The notes: generated by a model from the sequence alone, not told the origin. Shown: positions 34,655-44,308, counted from the first letter of the stretch. The stretch is 64,000 bases of DNA from Ectothiorhodospira marina (GCF_900109495.1 NZ_FOAA01000007.1:79238-143237), one strand, 5' to 3'. Made by a program: numbers and translations.

Positions 34655-36124
34655 ATGTTGATCTTTGAACTCTCCCGTCCCGGGCGTCGGGCCACCAGCC
34701 AGGCGCCCTTGGCCGCACCCGCCGCGCCGGCCGTGCCCGAGCGCTTCCGGCGGGGCAGCCGGGTGCCTTTGCCCGAGGTCTCGGAACTGGATGTGGTGCG
34801 TCATTACACGCGGCTGTCGCAGAAGAATTTCTCCATCGACACCCATTTTTATCCGCTGGGCTCGTGCACCATGAAGTACAACCCGCGGGCCAGCAACACC
34901 CTGGCCATGCTGCCGGGCTTCCTGCGTCGTCACCCCTATGCCCCGGATCAGGCGAGTCAGGGATTCATGGCCTGCATGTATGAGTTGCAGGAGATGCTCA
35001 TGGACGTGACCGGGATGAAGCGGGTGTCGCTCACCCCCATGGCGGGGGCGCAGGGCGAATTCGCCGGCGTGGCCATGATTCGTGCCTATCACCGGTCCCG
35101 GGGCGATGAGGCGCGCACGGAGATCATCGTCCCCGACGCCGCCCATGGCACTAACCCGGCCACGGCCACCATGTGTGGCTACACGGTACGGGAGATCCCC
35201 ACTGATGCCGATGGGGATGTGAACATGGAGGCGCTGAAAGAGGCAGTGGGGCCCACCACTGCGGGCATCATGCTCACCAATCCCTCCACTGTGGGTGTGT
35301 TCGAGCGGCGCATCAAGGAGATCGCCGAGGTGGTCCATGACGCCGGCGGCCTGCTGTACTACGACGGCGCCAACCTCAATGCCATCCTGGGCAAGGTGCG
35401 TCCTGGCGATATGGGCTTTGACGTCATCCATATGAACCTGCACAAGACGTTCTCCACACCCCATGGGGGCGGCGGTCCAGGTGCCGGGGCCGTGGGCGTG
35501 AGCGAGCGCCTGCGTCCCTTCGTGCCGGTGCCGGTGGTGGACAAGCAGGGGGATGCCTACCGCTGGTTGACGGACAAGGACCTGCCCGAGAGCATCGGTC
35601 GCCTGTCCGCCTTTGCCGGTAACGCCGGTGTGCTGCTGCGGGCCTATGTGTACATGCGCTTGCTGGGTCGGGAGGGGATGCCGCGGGTGGCGGACTTCTC
35701 CACCCTGAACGCCAACTACGTGATGGCCCGTCTGAAGGCGAAGGGTTTCGACCTGGCCTTCCCGAATCGCCGCGCCACCCACGAGTTCATCGTCACCCTG
35801 CGCCGCCAGGCCAAGGAGAATGGGGTCACGGCCATGGATGTGGCCAAGCGCCTGCTGGACTACGGTTTCCATGCGCCCACCACCTACTTCCCGCTGCTGG
35901 TACCCGAGTGCCTGCTGCTGGAGCCCACGGAGACGGAGAGCAAGGAAACCCTGGATGCCTTCGTGGAGGCCATGGGCCAGATCCTGGATGAGGCACGCAA
36001 CGATCCGGATACGGTGAAGGGTGCGCCTTATACCCAGCCCAATCGTCGGTTCGACGAAGTGCGTGCGGCCAAGGAGCTGGACGTGGCCTGGTCGGGTTCA
36101 ATACGCGAGGCGTCGGTGGGCTGA
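34655..36124 (+). CDS. gcvPB: Glycine dehydrogenase (decarboxylating) subunit 2
   Basis: PLP-binding half of the split P protein, 489 residues. Start ATG 34655 is supported by AGGAG 8 bp upstream; the in-frame ATG at 34628 has none. Motifs: [31 protein letters not shown], and the PLP lysine in [21 protein letters not shown]. Its stop overlaps the dgkA start by one base (TGATG), so dgkA is translationally coupled. Confidence 0.96.
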   Translation: MLIFELSRPGRRATSQAPLAAPAAPAVPERFRRGSRVPLPEVSELDVVRHYTRLSQKNFSIDTHFYPLGSCTMKYNPRASNTLAMLPGFLRRHPYAPDQASQGFMACMYELQEMLMDVTGMKRVSLTPMAGAQGEFAGVAMIRAYHRSRGDEARTEIIVPDAAHGTNPATATMCGYTVREIPTDADGDVNMEALKEAVGPTTAGIMLTNPSTVGVFERRIKEIAEVVHDAGGLLYYDGANLNAILGKVRPGDMGFDVIHMNLHKTFSTPHGGGGPGAGAVGVSERLRPFVPVPVVDKQGDAYRWLTDKDLPESIGRLSAFAGNAGVLLRAYVYMRLLGREGMPRVADFSTLNANYVMARLKAKGFDLAFPNRRATHEFIVTLRRQAKENGVTAMDVAKRLLDYGFHAPTTYFPLLVPECLLLEPTETESKETLDAFVEAMGQILDEARNDPDTVKGAPYTQPNRRFDEVRAAKELDVAWSGSIREASVG

Positions 36125-36486
36125 TGGCATACAGTGGTCACCGGGGCCTGACCCGCATTATCAAGGCCGCCGGTTATTCCTGGAAAGGCCTGAGCAGCAC
36201 CTTCAAGCATGAGGCGGCCTTTCGCCAGGAACTGATGGCCATGCTGATCCTGGTGCCCCTGGCCCTGTGGCTGGGGGACACCGGTCTGGAGCGGGCGTTG
36301 CTGCTGGGGTCTTTGTTGCTGGTGCTCATCGTCGAGTTGCTCAACAGCAGCGTGGAGGCCGCCATCGATCGTATTGGCGAAGAGCTTCATCCACTCTCGG
36401 CCCGGGCCAAGGACATGGGCTCGGCGGCGGTCTTTCTGGCCATCGCCCATGCGGTGGTGGTCTGGATGTTGGTGTTGTGGGGCTGA
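36124..36486 (+). CDS. dgkA: Diacylglycerol kinase
   Basis: Small integral-membrane kinase recycling diacylglycerol to phosphatidate. 120 residues with amphipathic N-terminal helix (GLTRIIKAAGYSWKGL), the family signature FRQELMAML, VELLNSSVEAAIDRIGEELHPLSARAKDMGSAAV and three membrane helices. It overlaps gcvPB by one base. It has no known link to glycine cleavage. Confidence 0.95.
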   Translation: MAYSGHRGLTRIIKAAGYSWKGLSSTFKHEAAFRQELMAMLILVPLALWLGDTGLERALLLGSLLLVLIVELLNSSVEAAIDRIGEELHPLSARAKDMGSAAVFLAIAHAVVVWMLVLWG

Positions 36487-36608
36487 TGCTGGTGTGCCGG
36501 GGATATTGATCTTTCTCAGGCGCAACTTCCGGTCTACACTCTGTGAGGCATGTGAAGGCGCCGGCGACGTATCGGTGCCCGTTTGATCACCACACAGAGG
36601 AGAACACC

Positions 36609-37112
36609 ATGAAACGTCTCTCGGCAGCCCTTGCCACCGCCACGCTCGCCCTGGGCATGGGGTCCGTCGCCCAGGCTCAGGAATCCCCCGCCCTGAATAT
36701 CAAGGTGATGACTCTGGATACGGCCTACGATCTGGCCCGGGCCACCCTGGAGGCCTGTCGCGAGGAGGGGGTGAATGTGGCGGTGACCGTGGTGGACCGT
36801 GGCGGCAACACGCAGGTGGTCCTGCGGGATACCCTGGCCATGGATATCACCCTGGCCATCAGTCAGCAAAAGGCCTACACCGCCATGTCCTTCAATGGAC
36901 CCCTTTCCGGGATGGAGGATCGTTTCACCAAGCCCTTCCAGGTGGGCAAGGTGGACGGCCTGGTGTTCTCTGCCGGCGGACTGCCCATCCATGCTGCAGG
37001 CCGCATCATCGGCGGAGTGGGCGTCAGCGGGGCACCTTCGGGTGAGACCGATGAGGCCTGCGCCCGCGCCGGCATCGACGCCGTGCAGATGGATCTGGAG
37101 ATGATGCAGTAA
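36609..37112 (+). CDS. Exported GlcG/HbpS-family heme-binding-like protein
   Basis: A 167-residue periplasmic protein. Signal peptide MKRLSAALATATLALGMGSVAQA, then a DUF336/GlcG domain (VNVAVTVVDRGGNTQVVLRD, ISQQKAYTAMSF, GLPIHAAGRIIGGVGVSGAPSGETDEACARAG). Relatives bind heme or act in sensing; the role here is unknown. GAGGAG precedes the ATG. A monocistronic gene. Confidence 0.85.
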   Translation: MKRLSAALATATLALGMGSVAQAQESPALNIKVMTLDTAYDLARATLEACREEGVNVAVTVVDRGGNTQVVLRDTLAMDITLAISQQKAYTAMSFNGPLSGMEDRFTKPFQVGKVDGLVFSAGGLPIHAAGRIIGGVGVSGAPSGETDEACARAGIDAVQMDLEMMQ

Positions 37113-37161
37113 GGCTTCACTGAGCGAGGTTCCCGCAGGGTTCCCCGAAAGCAGGGTCATT

Positions 37162-37185
37162 GTGGGAGCGGCCCTTGGCCGCGAA
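37162..37185 (+). repeat. Class C REP palindrome
   Basis: GTGGGAGCGGCCCTTGGCCG followed by CGAA, between the GlcG-like gene and znuA (convergent). The rest of this 179-bp gap shows nothing else clear. Confidence 0.75.
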
Positions 37186-37291
37186 CGGCGGTGTCTTCGT
37201 GTGCCTCCCTTTCGCGGTCAGGCCCGCTGCCCGGGTTCTGGCCCCGTGCCCAGGGTTCCCGGGGCTTGCGAATGCCTGCTACCGTCCATGA

Positions 37292-38275
37292 CTACTGGCC
37301 GTGGCCCAGGCAGTCCGTGAGACTGTCGGCCAGATTCTCCAGTAGTTGATAGTAGCTTTCCTCGCCCGGCGGCAGCTTTGCACCGATGGGGTCCAGGATT
37401 CCAACCCGTGCACCGGTCCCCTCGGTCAGGGTTTCCACGATGGCCGGGCGGAATTGGGGTTCCGTGAGCACGCAGATGGCATCCGATCCCTGGATGCGTT
37501 CCCGAAGCGCCGATACGCGCTGGGCACCGGGGCTGCGGGAAGGGTCCACCGTGATGGAGCCGGCAGGCGTCAGGCCGTAGTGTTTCTCGAAATACTGGTA
37601 GGCATCGTGAAAGACGACGAAGGGTTGCTCCCGTACCGGGGCCAGCTGTGCCTTCAGTTGGTCGTCCAGGGCCTCCAGGCGCGACAGCATGCGATCCCGA
37701 TTCGCCTCGTAGCGCCCGGCATTGTCCGGGTCCGACTCTGCCAGTACCGTGGCCATGTGACGCACGATGGCAGCGCCATTGTCGGGGCTCAGCCAGATGT
37801 GCGCATCCATCTCGTGTCCATGGGCGTGATCATCCTCCGCGTGCCCATGATCCTGATGGCCGTCGTCGCCGTGGGCATGGTCTTCACCATGATCATGGCG
37901 ATGGGCTTCCCAGACGCCCCCCTCTCGGCCTGAGTGCACGGTCAGATCCGCGTCCTTGAGCAGGGTGACTTTTCGGACCGACTCTGGCAGGGTCGCGATC
38001 GGGCGCTCCAGGAAGGTTTCCAGGTGGGGCCCGACCCAGACGAGGACATCGGCGGATTGCATGTGTCGCCGATCCGATGGGCGCATGCTGTAGCTGTGCG
38101 GCGAGACGCCCGCCGGCACCAGCAGGGTGGGTTCCCCGACGCCATCCATCACGCCACTCACCAGGTTATGGATGGGCGGGATGCTCACCACCACCTGGGG
38201 GGCGGCAGAGGCCGTGACCGGCCCGATCAACAGGGCACCGAGGACAGCAGAGATCGTCAGGCGTGACAGTTTCAT
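37292..38275 (-). CDS. znuA: Zinc ABC transporter periplasmic binding protein
   Basis: Captures zinc for the ZnuBC permease. 327 residues with a signal peptide (to VTASA), the metal His in VSIPPIHNLVSGVM and GVSPHSYSMRPSD, and the DAHIWLSPDN and FVVFHDAYQYFEKHYGL motifs. A His/Asp-rich loop (about residues 122-160, repeated HDHG/HGDDGHQDHGHAEDDHAHGH) is the hallmark of zinc-specific members. Divergent from znuCB, with a Zur-like box in the shared 220-bp region. Confidence 0.96.
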   Translation of the reverse strand: MKLSRLTISAVLGALLIGPVTASAAPQVVVSIPPIHNLVSGVMDGVGEPTLLVPAGVSPHSYSMRPSDRRHMQSADVLVWVGPHLETFLERPIATLPESVRKVTLLKDADLTVHSGREGGVWEAHRHDHGEDHAHGDDGHQDHGHAEDDHAHGHEMDAHIWLSPDNGAAIVRHMATVLAESDPDNAGRYEANRDRMLSRLEALDDQLKAQLAPVREQPFVVFHDAYQYFEKHYGLTPAGSITVDPSRSPGAQRVSALRERIQGSDAICVLTEPQFRPAIVETLTEGTGARVGILDPIGAKLPPGEESYYQLLENLADSLTDCLGHGQ

Positions 38276-38378
38276 GTGGATTCCTCTTGTCTTTTTTCAG
38301 GCGAAACCCGGGTGTATCCGAACCTCGTCGTGGCCGTTTCTTCGGGAGCGGCTGCCAAGCCTACAGGGATGTAACCAA

Positions 38379-38400
38379 GAAAAGGGGACAGACCCCTTTT
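38379..38400. repeat. Class D hairpin in the znuA-znuC region
   Basis: AAAAGGGG-ACAGA-CCCCTTTT. Inverted orientation of the copies at 42538-42826. Confidence 0.75.
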
Positions 38401-38454
38401 CTCCCCGGCCGCCCGGTGGCGGGGGCTTCGGTCCTCTTCGTCTACAGTGAAGAC

Positions 38455-38467
38455 GATATACTATAAC
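38455..38467. promoter_or_regulatory. Candidate Zur box
   Basis: GATATA-C-TATAAC differs from the gammaproteobacterial Zur core GTTATA-N-TATAAC at one position. It lies 28 bp before znuC and 180 bp before znuA, at the only AT-rich spot of the shared intergenic region. Zinc-responsive repression is expected. Confidence 0.65.
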
Positions 38468-38495
38468 GATTCACCAGAAAACCGGATTTCATCCA

Positions 38496-39299
38496 GTGTT
38501 TGAATTCTTGAAGAAACCCCAGCCAACCGACGGCCTGCAAGGCCGCCTCCTGGAAGCCCGGGGGATCGGTCTGGAACTGAGTGGGCGGCGCATCCTGCGG
38601 GATGTGGATATGACCGTGGAGCCCGGGCGGATCACTACCATCATCGGACCCAATGGCGCCGGCAAGACCACACTGCTGCGTATCCTGCTGGGTCTGCAGG
38701 CACCCACCGAGGGCCGGTTGCTGCGTCGTCCGGGGCTGCGCATCGGCTACATGCCTCAGCGCATCGTGGTGGATGAGGTCATGCCCATCACCGTACAGCG
38801 TTTTCTGGCACTGGGTGGGCGTGCGCCCCGGGATGAGCTTCGCCGGGTACTGGGCGAGGTCGGTGTGTCGCACCTGCTGGAACAACCGGTGCAGTCGGTG
38901 TCCGGTGGCGAGATGCAGCGCATCCTCCTGGCCCGGGCGCTGCTGCGCCGTCCGCATCTGTTGGCACTGGACGAGCCCGCCCAGGGGGTGGATGTTTCAG
39001 GGCAGGGCGAGGTCTTCCAGTTGATCGCGGCCCTGCGGGATCGCTATGGCTGCGGGGTGGTGATGGTGTCCCATGAGCTGCATCTGGTGATGGAGGCGGC
39101 CGACTCGGTGGTCTGCCTGAATCAGCACGTTTGTTGCACCGGGCGTCCCGAGGCGGTGAGCCAGGATCCGGCCTATCTGCGACTGTTTGGTCATTCCATC
39201 CCGCCGGGGGTAGCGGTCTACACCCATCATCACGACCATCGTCATGATCTTCACGGTGATGTGGTCAAGGACGTGGCACCGGATCGGGAGGAATGCTGA
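38496..39299 (+). CDS. znuC: Zinc ABC transporter ATP-binding protein
   Basis: ATPase of the zinc importer. 267 residues: Walker A GPNGAGKTT, signature VSGGEMQRILLARALL, Walker B HLLALDEP, switch His in VMVSHELHLVM. The C-terminal tail is His-rich (THHHDHRHDLHGD), fitting zinc handling. Its stop overlaps the znuB start (TGATG). Confidence 0.96.
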   Translation: MFEFLKKPQPTDGLQGRLLEARGIGLELSGRRILRDVDMTVEPGRITTIIGPNGAGKTTLLRILLGLQAPTEGRLLRRPGLRIGYMPQRIVVDEVMPITVQRFLALGGRAPRDELRRVLGEVGVSHLLEQPVQSVSGGEMQRILLARALLRRPHLLALDEPAQGVDVSGQGEVFQLIAALRDRYGCGVVMVSHELHLVMEAADSVVCLNQHVCCTGRPEAVSQDPAYLRLFGHSIPPGVAVYTHHHDHRHDLHGDVVKDVAPDREEC

Positions 39300-40111
39300 T
39301 GGACGATTTCATTCTCAGGGCCCTGTTGGGTGGCCTGGCCGTGGCCCTGGTGGCTGGCCCGCTGGGCTCCTTCATGGTCTGGCGACGCATGGCCTATTTC
39401 GGTGACACCCTGGCCCACTCGGCCCTGCTGGGCGTGGCGCTGGGGTTTATCATCGGCATCAGTGTGAATCTCACGGTGATCGTCCTGTGCGTCTCCCTGG
39501 CCATGCTGCTGGTCGTGTTGCAGCGTCAGCGGCGCCTGGCCTCGGATACCCTGCTGGGCATCCTCGCCCACAGCGCGCTGTCCCTGGGCCTGGTGGCCAT
39601 CTCCTTCCTGGAGGGGGTGCGTATCGATCTGATGGCCTATCTCTTTGGTGACATCCTGGCCGTGTCCTGGAATGACCTGTGGTGGATCTTCGCCGGCGGC
39701 CTGGTGGCCTTGATGCTGCTGCTGGTGCTGTGGCGCCCGCTGCTGGCGGTGACGGTGCACGAGGACCTGGCCCGAGTGGAGGGCGTGCGGGTGAGCCTGG
39801 TGAGCATCGGCTTCATGCTGCTCATCGCCCTGGTGATCGCCGTGGCCATGAAGGTGGTGGGGATCCTGCTGATCACCTCCTTGATGATCATCCCGGCGGC
39901 AGCGGCCCGGCGCCTGTCATCCACCCCGGAACAGATGGCCTTGCTGGCCGCCGTGATCGGCTCGCTGGCGGTGGCCGGGGGGGTCTGGGGGTCTCTGGAA
40001 TGGGATACACCGACGGGCCCCTCCATCGTGGTAGCGGCCGCCGTGCTGTTCGCGGTGATCTTTGCCCTGCCCGGGATGGGCGCGCTGAAGCGGGTCGTGG
40101 CGCGTCGCTGA
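39299..40111 (+). CDS. znuB: Zinc ABC transporter permease
   Basis: Multi-helix inner-membrane permease of the ABC-3 family, 270 residues. MDDFILRALLGGLAVALVAGPLGSFMVWRRMAYFGDTLAHSALLGVALG is a family signature, and six or more membrane helices follow. ATG 39299 is preferred to 39293 because GGGAGG is 7 bp upstream. Confidence 0.95.
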   Translation: MDDFILRALLGGLAVALVAGPLGSFMVWRRMAYFGDTLAHSALLGVALGFIIGISVNLTVIVLCVSLAMLLVVLQRQRRLASDTLLGILAHSALSLGLVAISFLEGVRIDLMAYLFGDILAVSWNDLWWIFAGGLVALMLLLVLWRPLLAVTVHEDLARVEGVRVSLVSIGFMLLIALVIAVAMKVVGILLITSLMIIPAAAARRLSSTPEQMALLAAVIGSLAVAGGVWGSLEWDTPTGPSIVVAAAVLFAVIFALPGMGALKRVVARR

Positions 40112-40139
40112 ACCCCTTGCCGGGCCCGGGTGGGGTTTC

Positions 40140-40652
40140 TCAGCGTCCGGCCATTCCTGGGCGTTCCAGGGTGATGAACCGGTACGGCCAGGCGTTACGC
40201 TCGTCCGGTGCGTGTGCCTCACCAGAGACCTCCTGCCAGCCCTCGTCCAACTCCGGCATCCAGGTGTCCCCCTCGAATGCATGATCGATGATCGTCAGGT
40301 GCAGACGCTGGCATCGGGGGAGCAGTTGTTCGAACAACCGGGCACCACCGATGACGAAGATCTCCGGGATGTCCCCCGCGGCGTCCAGGGCCTCTTCCAC
40401 TGAGCCCACCACCGTGCAGCCCTCGGCCTGAAATCCCGGATCGCGACTGAGCACGATACTGCGCCGCTGGGGCAGGGGGCGGCCGATGGATTCGCAGGTG
40501 CGGCGCCCCATGAGCAGGGTGCCACCCAGGGTGAGGCGCTTGAAATGGGCCAGGTCTGCCGGCAGATGCCAGGGCAGGCGGTTGTCGGCGCCGATGAGGC
40601 GTTGACGATCCATGGCCACCACGCAGGTGAGGATGGGCTGTTGCTGACTCAT
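40140..40652 (-). CDS. folA: Dihydrofolate reductase
   Basis: Reduces dihydrofolate to THF with NADPH. 170 residues: VVAMDRQRLIGADNRLPWHLPADLAHFKRLT with the active-site acidic residue, GRRTCESIGRPLPQRRSIVLSRD, and EIFVIGGARLFEQLLP. It is next to thyA, whose reaction produces its substrate (10-bp gap, thyA upstream). Confidence 0.96.
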   Translation of the reverse strand: MSQQQPILTCVVAMDRQRLIGADNRLPWHLPADLAHFKRLTLGGTLLMGRRTCESIGRPLPQRRSIVLSRDPGFQAEGCTVVGSVEEALDAAGDIPEIFVIGGARLFEQLLPRCQRLHLTIIDHAFEGDTWMPELDEGWQEVSGEAHAPDERNAWPYRFITLERPGMAGR

Positions 40653-40662
40653 GGGGATACCG

Positions 40663-41496
40663 TCATATGGCGACCGGGGCCTTGATATGGGGATGGGCCT
40701 GATAGCCGTCCAGGGTGATGTCCTCGTAGCGGAAATCGAACAGTGAGGTGACCTGCGGATTCAGCACCAGCCGCGGTCGGGGGTAGGGCGCACGGGTCAG
40801 TTGTTCCCGCGCCTGTTCCAGATGATTCAGGTACAGGTGCACATCGCCGAAGGTGTGGATGAAGTCTCCCGGCTTGAGGCCGGTGACCTGGGCCACCATA
40901 TGGGTGAGCAACGCATAGGAGGCGATATTGAACGGCACCCCCAGGAAGATGTCCGCGCTGCGCTGGTACAACTGGCAGGACAGCCGCCCATCGGCCACGT
41001 AGAACTGGAACAGGCAGTGACAGGGGGCCAGGGCCATGCGGTTTGCCCGGGCATTGTCCTGGGGGGATGTACCTTCGTCCGGCAGGTCGGCCACGTTCCA
41101 GGCATTGACGATCAGGCGTCGGGAATCGGGACGGGTGCGGATCTGTTCCAGTACCTCACTCAGTTGATCCACGTGGTGGCCGCCGGGCGTGGGCCAGGCG
41201 CGCCACTGAGCCCCGTAAATGGGTCCCAGATCCCCTTCTTCGGTGGCCCATTCATCCCAGATACGCACGCCATGCTCGCGCAGGTAGTCGATCCGGGTGT
41301 CGCCGCGCAGGAACCACAGCAGTTCATGGATGATGGATCGCAGATGCAGCTTCTTGGTGGTGATCAGGGGGAAGCCTTCCTCCAGGTTGAAGCGCATCTG
41401 ATGGCCGAACAGGGAGCGGGTACCCGTACCGGTGCGGTCGGTCTTTTCCGTGCCGTGGTTCAGCAGGTATTCAAGCAGGTCCAGATAGGGTCTCAT
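40663..41496 (-). CDS. thyA: Thymidylate synthase
   Basis: Makes dTMP from dUMP with methylene-THF. 277 residues: [32 protein letters not shown], catalytic Cys in [31 protein letters not shown] and [15 protein letters not shown] at the C-terminus. It lies in lgt-thyA-folA order, as in other gammaproteobacteria. Confidence 0.97.
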   Translation of the reverse strand: MRPYLDLLEYLLNHGTEKTDRTGTGTRSLFGHQMRFNLEEGFPLITTKKLHLRSIIHELLWFLRGDTRIDYLREHGVRIWDEWATEEGDLGPIYGAQWRAWPTPGGHHVDQLSEVLEQIRTRPDSRRLIVNAWNVADLPDEGTSPQDNARANRMALAPCHCLFQFYVADGRLSCQLYQRSADIFLGVPFNIASYALLTHMVAQVTGLKPGDFIHTFGDVHLYLNHLEQAREQLTRAPYPRPRLVLNPQVTSLFDFRYEDITLDGYQAHPHIKAPVAI

Positions 41497-41502
41497 GATG
41501 CC

Positions 41503-42318
41503 TCAGCTTTCCTGTTTCCGGGCGGTGCCGGCTTGGCTGCGGCTGCGGTAGGCCCAGACCATGATGGCGATGCCGGCCAGGATCATGGGCAGGCTGAGCA
41601 GTTGGCCCATGGTGACCCAGCCAAAGGCCAGGTAGCCGAGATGGGCGTCGGGTTCGCGCACGAATTCCACCAGGAAGCGGAACAGGCCATAGAAGATCAG
41701 GAACAGCCCCGAGACCGCACCCACCGGGCGCCAGCGCCGGGCAAAGAACCAGAGGATGAGGAACAGGATAACGCCCTCCAGGACGGCCTGGTAGAGCTGT
41801 GAGGGGTGGCGGGGCAACATGTCCACTGCGGGAAAGATCATGGACCAGGGCAACTCCGCCGGTTTGCCCCAGAGTTCGCCATTGATCCAGTTGCCGATGC
41901 GTCCAGCCCCCAGGCCGACAGGAATCAGCGGGGCCACGAAGTCAGTGAGCTGGAAGAAGGAAACCCCCAGATGACGGGCAAACAGGGCGCTGGCAACGAG
42001 CACGCCGATCAACCCCCCATGGAAGCTCATGCCCCCCTCCCAGAGGCGTAGCAGGAGCAGCGGATCGCTGGCGAAGGTTTCCAGATTGTAGAAGAGCACG
42101 TAGCCCAGTCGGCCACCGATGATCACGCCGACCACACCGTAGAAGAGCAGGTCGCTCAACTGAGAGGCATTGAGTGGACTCCAGGGCTGACGTACCTGGA
42201 TCAGTCCCAGGATCCAGAACGCGGCAAAACCCACCAGATACATCAGGCCGTACCAGTGGATATCCAGTGGCCCGAGGCTGATGGCCACGGGGTCGATGAA
42301 GGGATGCGTGGGGTACAT
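41503..42318 (-). CDS. lgt: Prolipoprotein diacylglyceryl transferase
   Basis: Inner-membrane enzyme that lipidates the lipobox Cys of lipoproteins. 271 residues, about seven membrane helices, with the signature [22 protein letters not shown] and [11 protein letters not shown]. The gene is 6 bp upstream of thyA. Its 5' region is the repeat island at 42319-42947. Confidence 0.96.
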   Translation of the reverse strand: MYPTHPFIDPVAISLGPLDIHWYGLMYLVGFAAFWILGLIQVRQPWSPLNASQLSDLLFYGVVGVIIGGRLGYVLFYNLETFASDPLLLLRLWEGGMSFHGGLIGVLVASALFARHLGVSFFQLTDFVAPLIPVGLGAGRIGNWINGELWGKPAELPWSMIFPAVDMLPRHPSQLYQAVLEGVILFLILWFFARRWRPVGAVSGLFLIFYGLFRFLVEFVREPDAHLGYLAFGWVTMGQLLSLPMILAGIAIMVWAYRSRSQAGTARKQES

Positions 42319-42472
42319 GGGCAGGGGGACTTTCGTTGGCCTCTGGGCAGGCAGATCTTAACAGCATCCTGCCCGGCTATAAATCGGCCCTCGCCGCGAG
42401 GGGGTCGTTTGTGTGCGGGAAAAGGACAGACCCCTTTTCCGTTGACCCCTTTCCCGTTTCCCTCGTCCGTAG

Positions 42473-42492
42473 GGGCGCTTCGCGAAGCGCCC
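42473..42492. repeat. Class A REP palindrome
   Basis: GGGCGCTTCGCGAAGCGCCC preceded by GTAG (42469-42472), followed by GGCCGGGGCATCGGAC, a shortened version of the BIME context at 16 kb. Confidence 0.9.
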
Positions 42493-42537
42493 GGCCGGGG
42501 CATCGGACACGCTCTTGCCCACTCTTTAGCCACTAAG

Positions 42538-42629
42538 AAAAAGGGGTCTGTCCCCTTTTTCTCTTTTCCGTGCCCGGGAAAAGGGGTCTGTCCCCTTTTT
42601 CTTCGGGAAAAGGGGTCTGTCCCCTTTTT
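42538..42629. repeat. Three tandem class D hairpins
   Basis: AAAAGGGG-TCTGT-CCCCTTTT at 42538-42560, 42579-42600 and 42608-42629; a fourth copy is at 42806-42826. Confidence 0.85.
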
Positions 42630-42659
42630 CTTAGGCGGGGTTTTAACATCGGGGTGGGC

Positions 42660-42773
42660 ACCTTGGCGGGGCCATGCCTCCGTCCGCGGGACGCCGTGAA
42701 TACGTCCCTGTAGGCTTGACCGTCGCATCCATGCGACGAACACCCGCTCCCGGAGGCATGGCCCCGCCAAGGT
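42660..42773. mobile_element. 114-bp MITE-like element with 23-bp perfect inverted ends
   Basis: Left arm 42660-42682 (ACCTTGGCGGGGCCATGCCT...) is exactly complementary to right arm 42751-42773. Inside are two smaller hairpins: GGGACG/CGTCCC (42688-42693 / 42703-42708) and CGTCGCAT-CC-ATGCGACG (42721-42738). No target duplication is evident. It could equally be a long-stem structured RNA. Confidence 0.6.
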
Positions 42774-42893
42774 TCGGACCTCTTTGGGGCTTCGCCATTG
42801 CTCAAAAAAGGGGTCTGTCCCCTTTTCCCCGGCCGGGGCATCGGGCACATCCTCGCCCACCCTTTGGCCATTGGCGGTCGGGCATTTTCGACC

Positions 42894-42912
42894 GGGCCGT
42901 TCTCGAACGGCC
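42894..42912. repeat. Class B-prime palindrome
   Basis: GGGCCGTT-CTCG-AACGGCC, the same stem as 21434 and 21703 with a different loop. Confidence 0.75.
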
Positions 42913-42947
42913 ACCTACGGATCCTCTGCCTGGGTGAGGGCGGGCCG

Positions 42948-43460
42948 CTAGGGTTTCAGCGCGGACTCGCCGAGCAGGGTGTCGTGTTGGTCTTTGACCT
43001 GGAGGGACTCCATGGGGCGGCGTTCCATGACCAGGAGCAGGCAGGGGCTGCTCAGGGCCTGGGCGACGATGGCATCCGCGGGTGGCTCCCGGTTCAGCAC
43101 CTGTAGACGACCCACCTGATTGAGGATGCGCACCGAGTTGTCGGCCAGCTCCAGGCTGTAGCCCAGGGTGGGCTTTTGGCCCTGGTGGATCAGGATCACC
43201 CGTTCATCATCGAAGTCGGGTCGGGCATTATTCTCGACGCGCAAGCCGGTATGGTCCAGCGCCTGTTGCAGGGCGGTGGCATCCCGGAGGATGTGGACGC
43301 GGGGGGTGGCTTCGTCATGGCCGCAATGGGCGCCGGAGGCGAGTACGCGGACCTGGGCGGCCTGGGAGGCGTTCTCGGGTAGGGCGCCGGGGCAGCCCCC
43401 CAGGGCGGGCAGGATGGCGACGCAGGCGGTGAGCAGCAGTGTCTGGCGGATGTAGGTCAT
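42948..43460 (-). CDS. PrcB-family lipoprotein
   Basis: A 170-residue predicted lipoprotein. The signal peptide ends at the lipobox LGGC (about residue 23). The C-terminal half resembles the PrcB_C domain (DFDDERVILIHQGQKPTLGYSLELADNSVRI and VAQALSSPCLLLVMERRP). The function of family members is poorly known. It is divergent from the plsC-like gene. Assignment is by pattern recall. Confidence 0.7.
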   Translation of the reverse strand: MTYIRQTLLLTACVAILPALGGCPGALPENASQAAQVRVLASGAHCGHDEATPRVHILRDATALQQALDHTGLRVENNARPDFDDERVILIHQGQKPTLGYSLELADNSVRILNQVGRLQVLNREPPADAIVAQALSSPCLLLVMERRPMESLQVKDQHDTLLGESALKP

Positions 43461-43537
43461 GGTTGCCCTCGGGACAGTGGCTTTGAAGCCGGTCTCCTTA
43501 GTACGATTCAGTATAAACCCTCACTGAAGCACTGCCC

Positions 43538-44308
43538 ATGAGACTGATTCGACGACTCTACCGCATCCTGCTGCTCCTGCCCCATGTGCTGCTGGGGGTG
43601 CTGATCACCCTGGCACTGGGGCGGCCGGATGAGTCCGGTTTGCCCCGACCACGGTTTCGCCGCGCGATCCTGCTGTGGTATCGGATTTTCTGCTGGATTG
43701 TCGGACTGCGGATTCATGTGCAGGGTGAGCCAACGTCGCAGACCGTGCTGTCGGTCTCCAATCACGTTTCCTGGCTGGATATCCCGGTGCTGGGGGCCTA
43801 TGTGCCCGCTGGGTTCCTCTCCAAGTCGGAGGTGCGTCATTGGCCGGTGATCGGCTGGCTGGCGCAGCGCAATGGGACGGTCTTCATTCGTCGTGGGGAG
43901 CATGGGGCGGCAAATCAGGTGACGGACCAGATGGCGGACCACCTGAAGGCGGGGGGGAGTGTGCATGTCTTTCCGGAGGGCACCACGACCCGGGGCGAGT
44001 CGGTGCGCAGGTTCCACTATCGTCTGTTCTCCGCCGCCCAGCTCGCCCGGTGTCCGGTACAGCCGGTGGGCCTGTATTACCGCCCCCGGGATGATGGCAG
44101 CGAATCGCCGGCACCCTTTGTGGGTAATGACACGCTGGTGCCGCATACCTGGCGCGTGCTGGCGGAGCCACACCTGGATGTGGACCTGGTCTTCAAGCCA
44201 CCGATCCCGGTGGAGGATGTGGATCGCCGCACCCTGGCCCGCACCGCCGAGCAGGGGGTGGCTGAGGTGGTGGCAGCCGGTCAGCAGGAGGCGTTGTCTC
44301 GTTCTTGA
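43538..44308 (+). CDS. 1-acyl-sn-glycerol-3-phosphate acyltransferase family protein
   Basis: A membrane-associated acyltransferase of the PlsC family, 256 residues. An N-terminal membrane helix (LLLLPHVLLGVLITLAL) is followed by the catalytic NHVSWLD (HX4D), FIRRGE and VFPEGTTTRGESVRRF. It likely makes phosphatidic acid or acylates a related lipid. It is probably one of several paralogues, so no symbol is given. Confidence 0.85.
   Translation: MRLIRRLYRILLLLPHVLLGVLITLALGRPDESGLPRPRFRRAILLWYRIFCWIVGLRIHVQGEPTSQTVLSVSNHVSWLDIPVLGAYVPAGFLSKSEVRHWPVIGWLAQRNGTVFIRRGEHGAANQVTDQMADHLKAGGSVHVFPEGTTTRGESVRRFHYRLFSAAQLARCPVQPVGLYYRPRDDGSESPAPFVGNDTLVPHTWRVLAEPHLDVDLVFKPPIPVEDVDRRTLARTAEQGVAEVVAAGQQEALSRS

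Larger units (their letters stand above)
42319..42947. other. 629-bp gene-free repeat island
   Basis: No credible coding region. It holds a half class D site (about 42420), a class A REP (42473-42492, GTAG in front), four class D hairpins (42538, 42579, 42608, 42806), a 114-bp element with 23-bp inverted ends (42660-42773) and a class B-prime palindrome (42894-42912). Readings across it on either strand are translated repeats. Confidence 0.85.
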
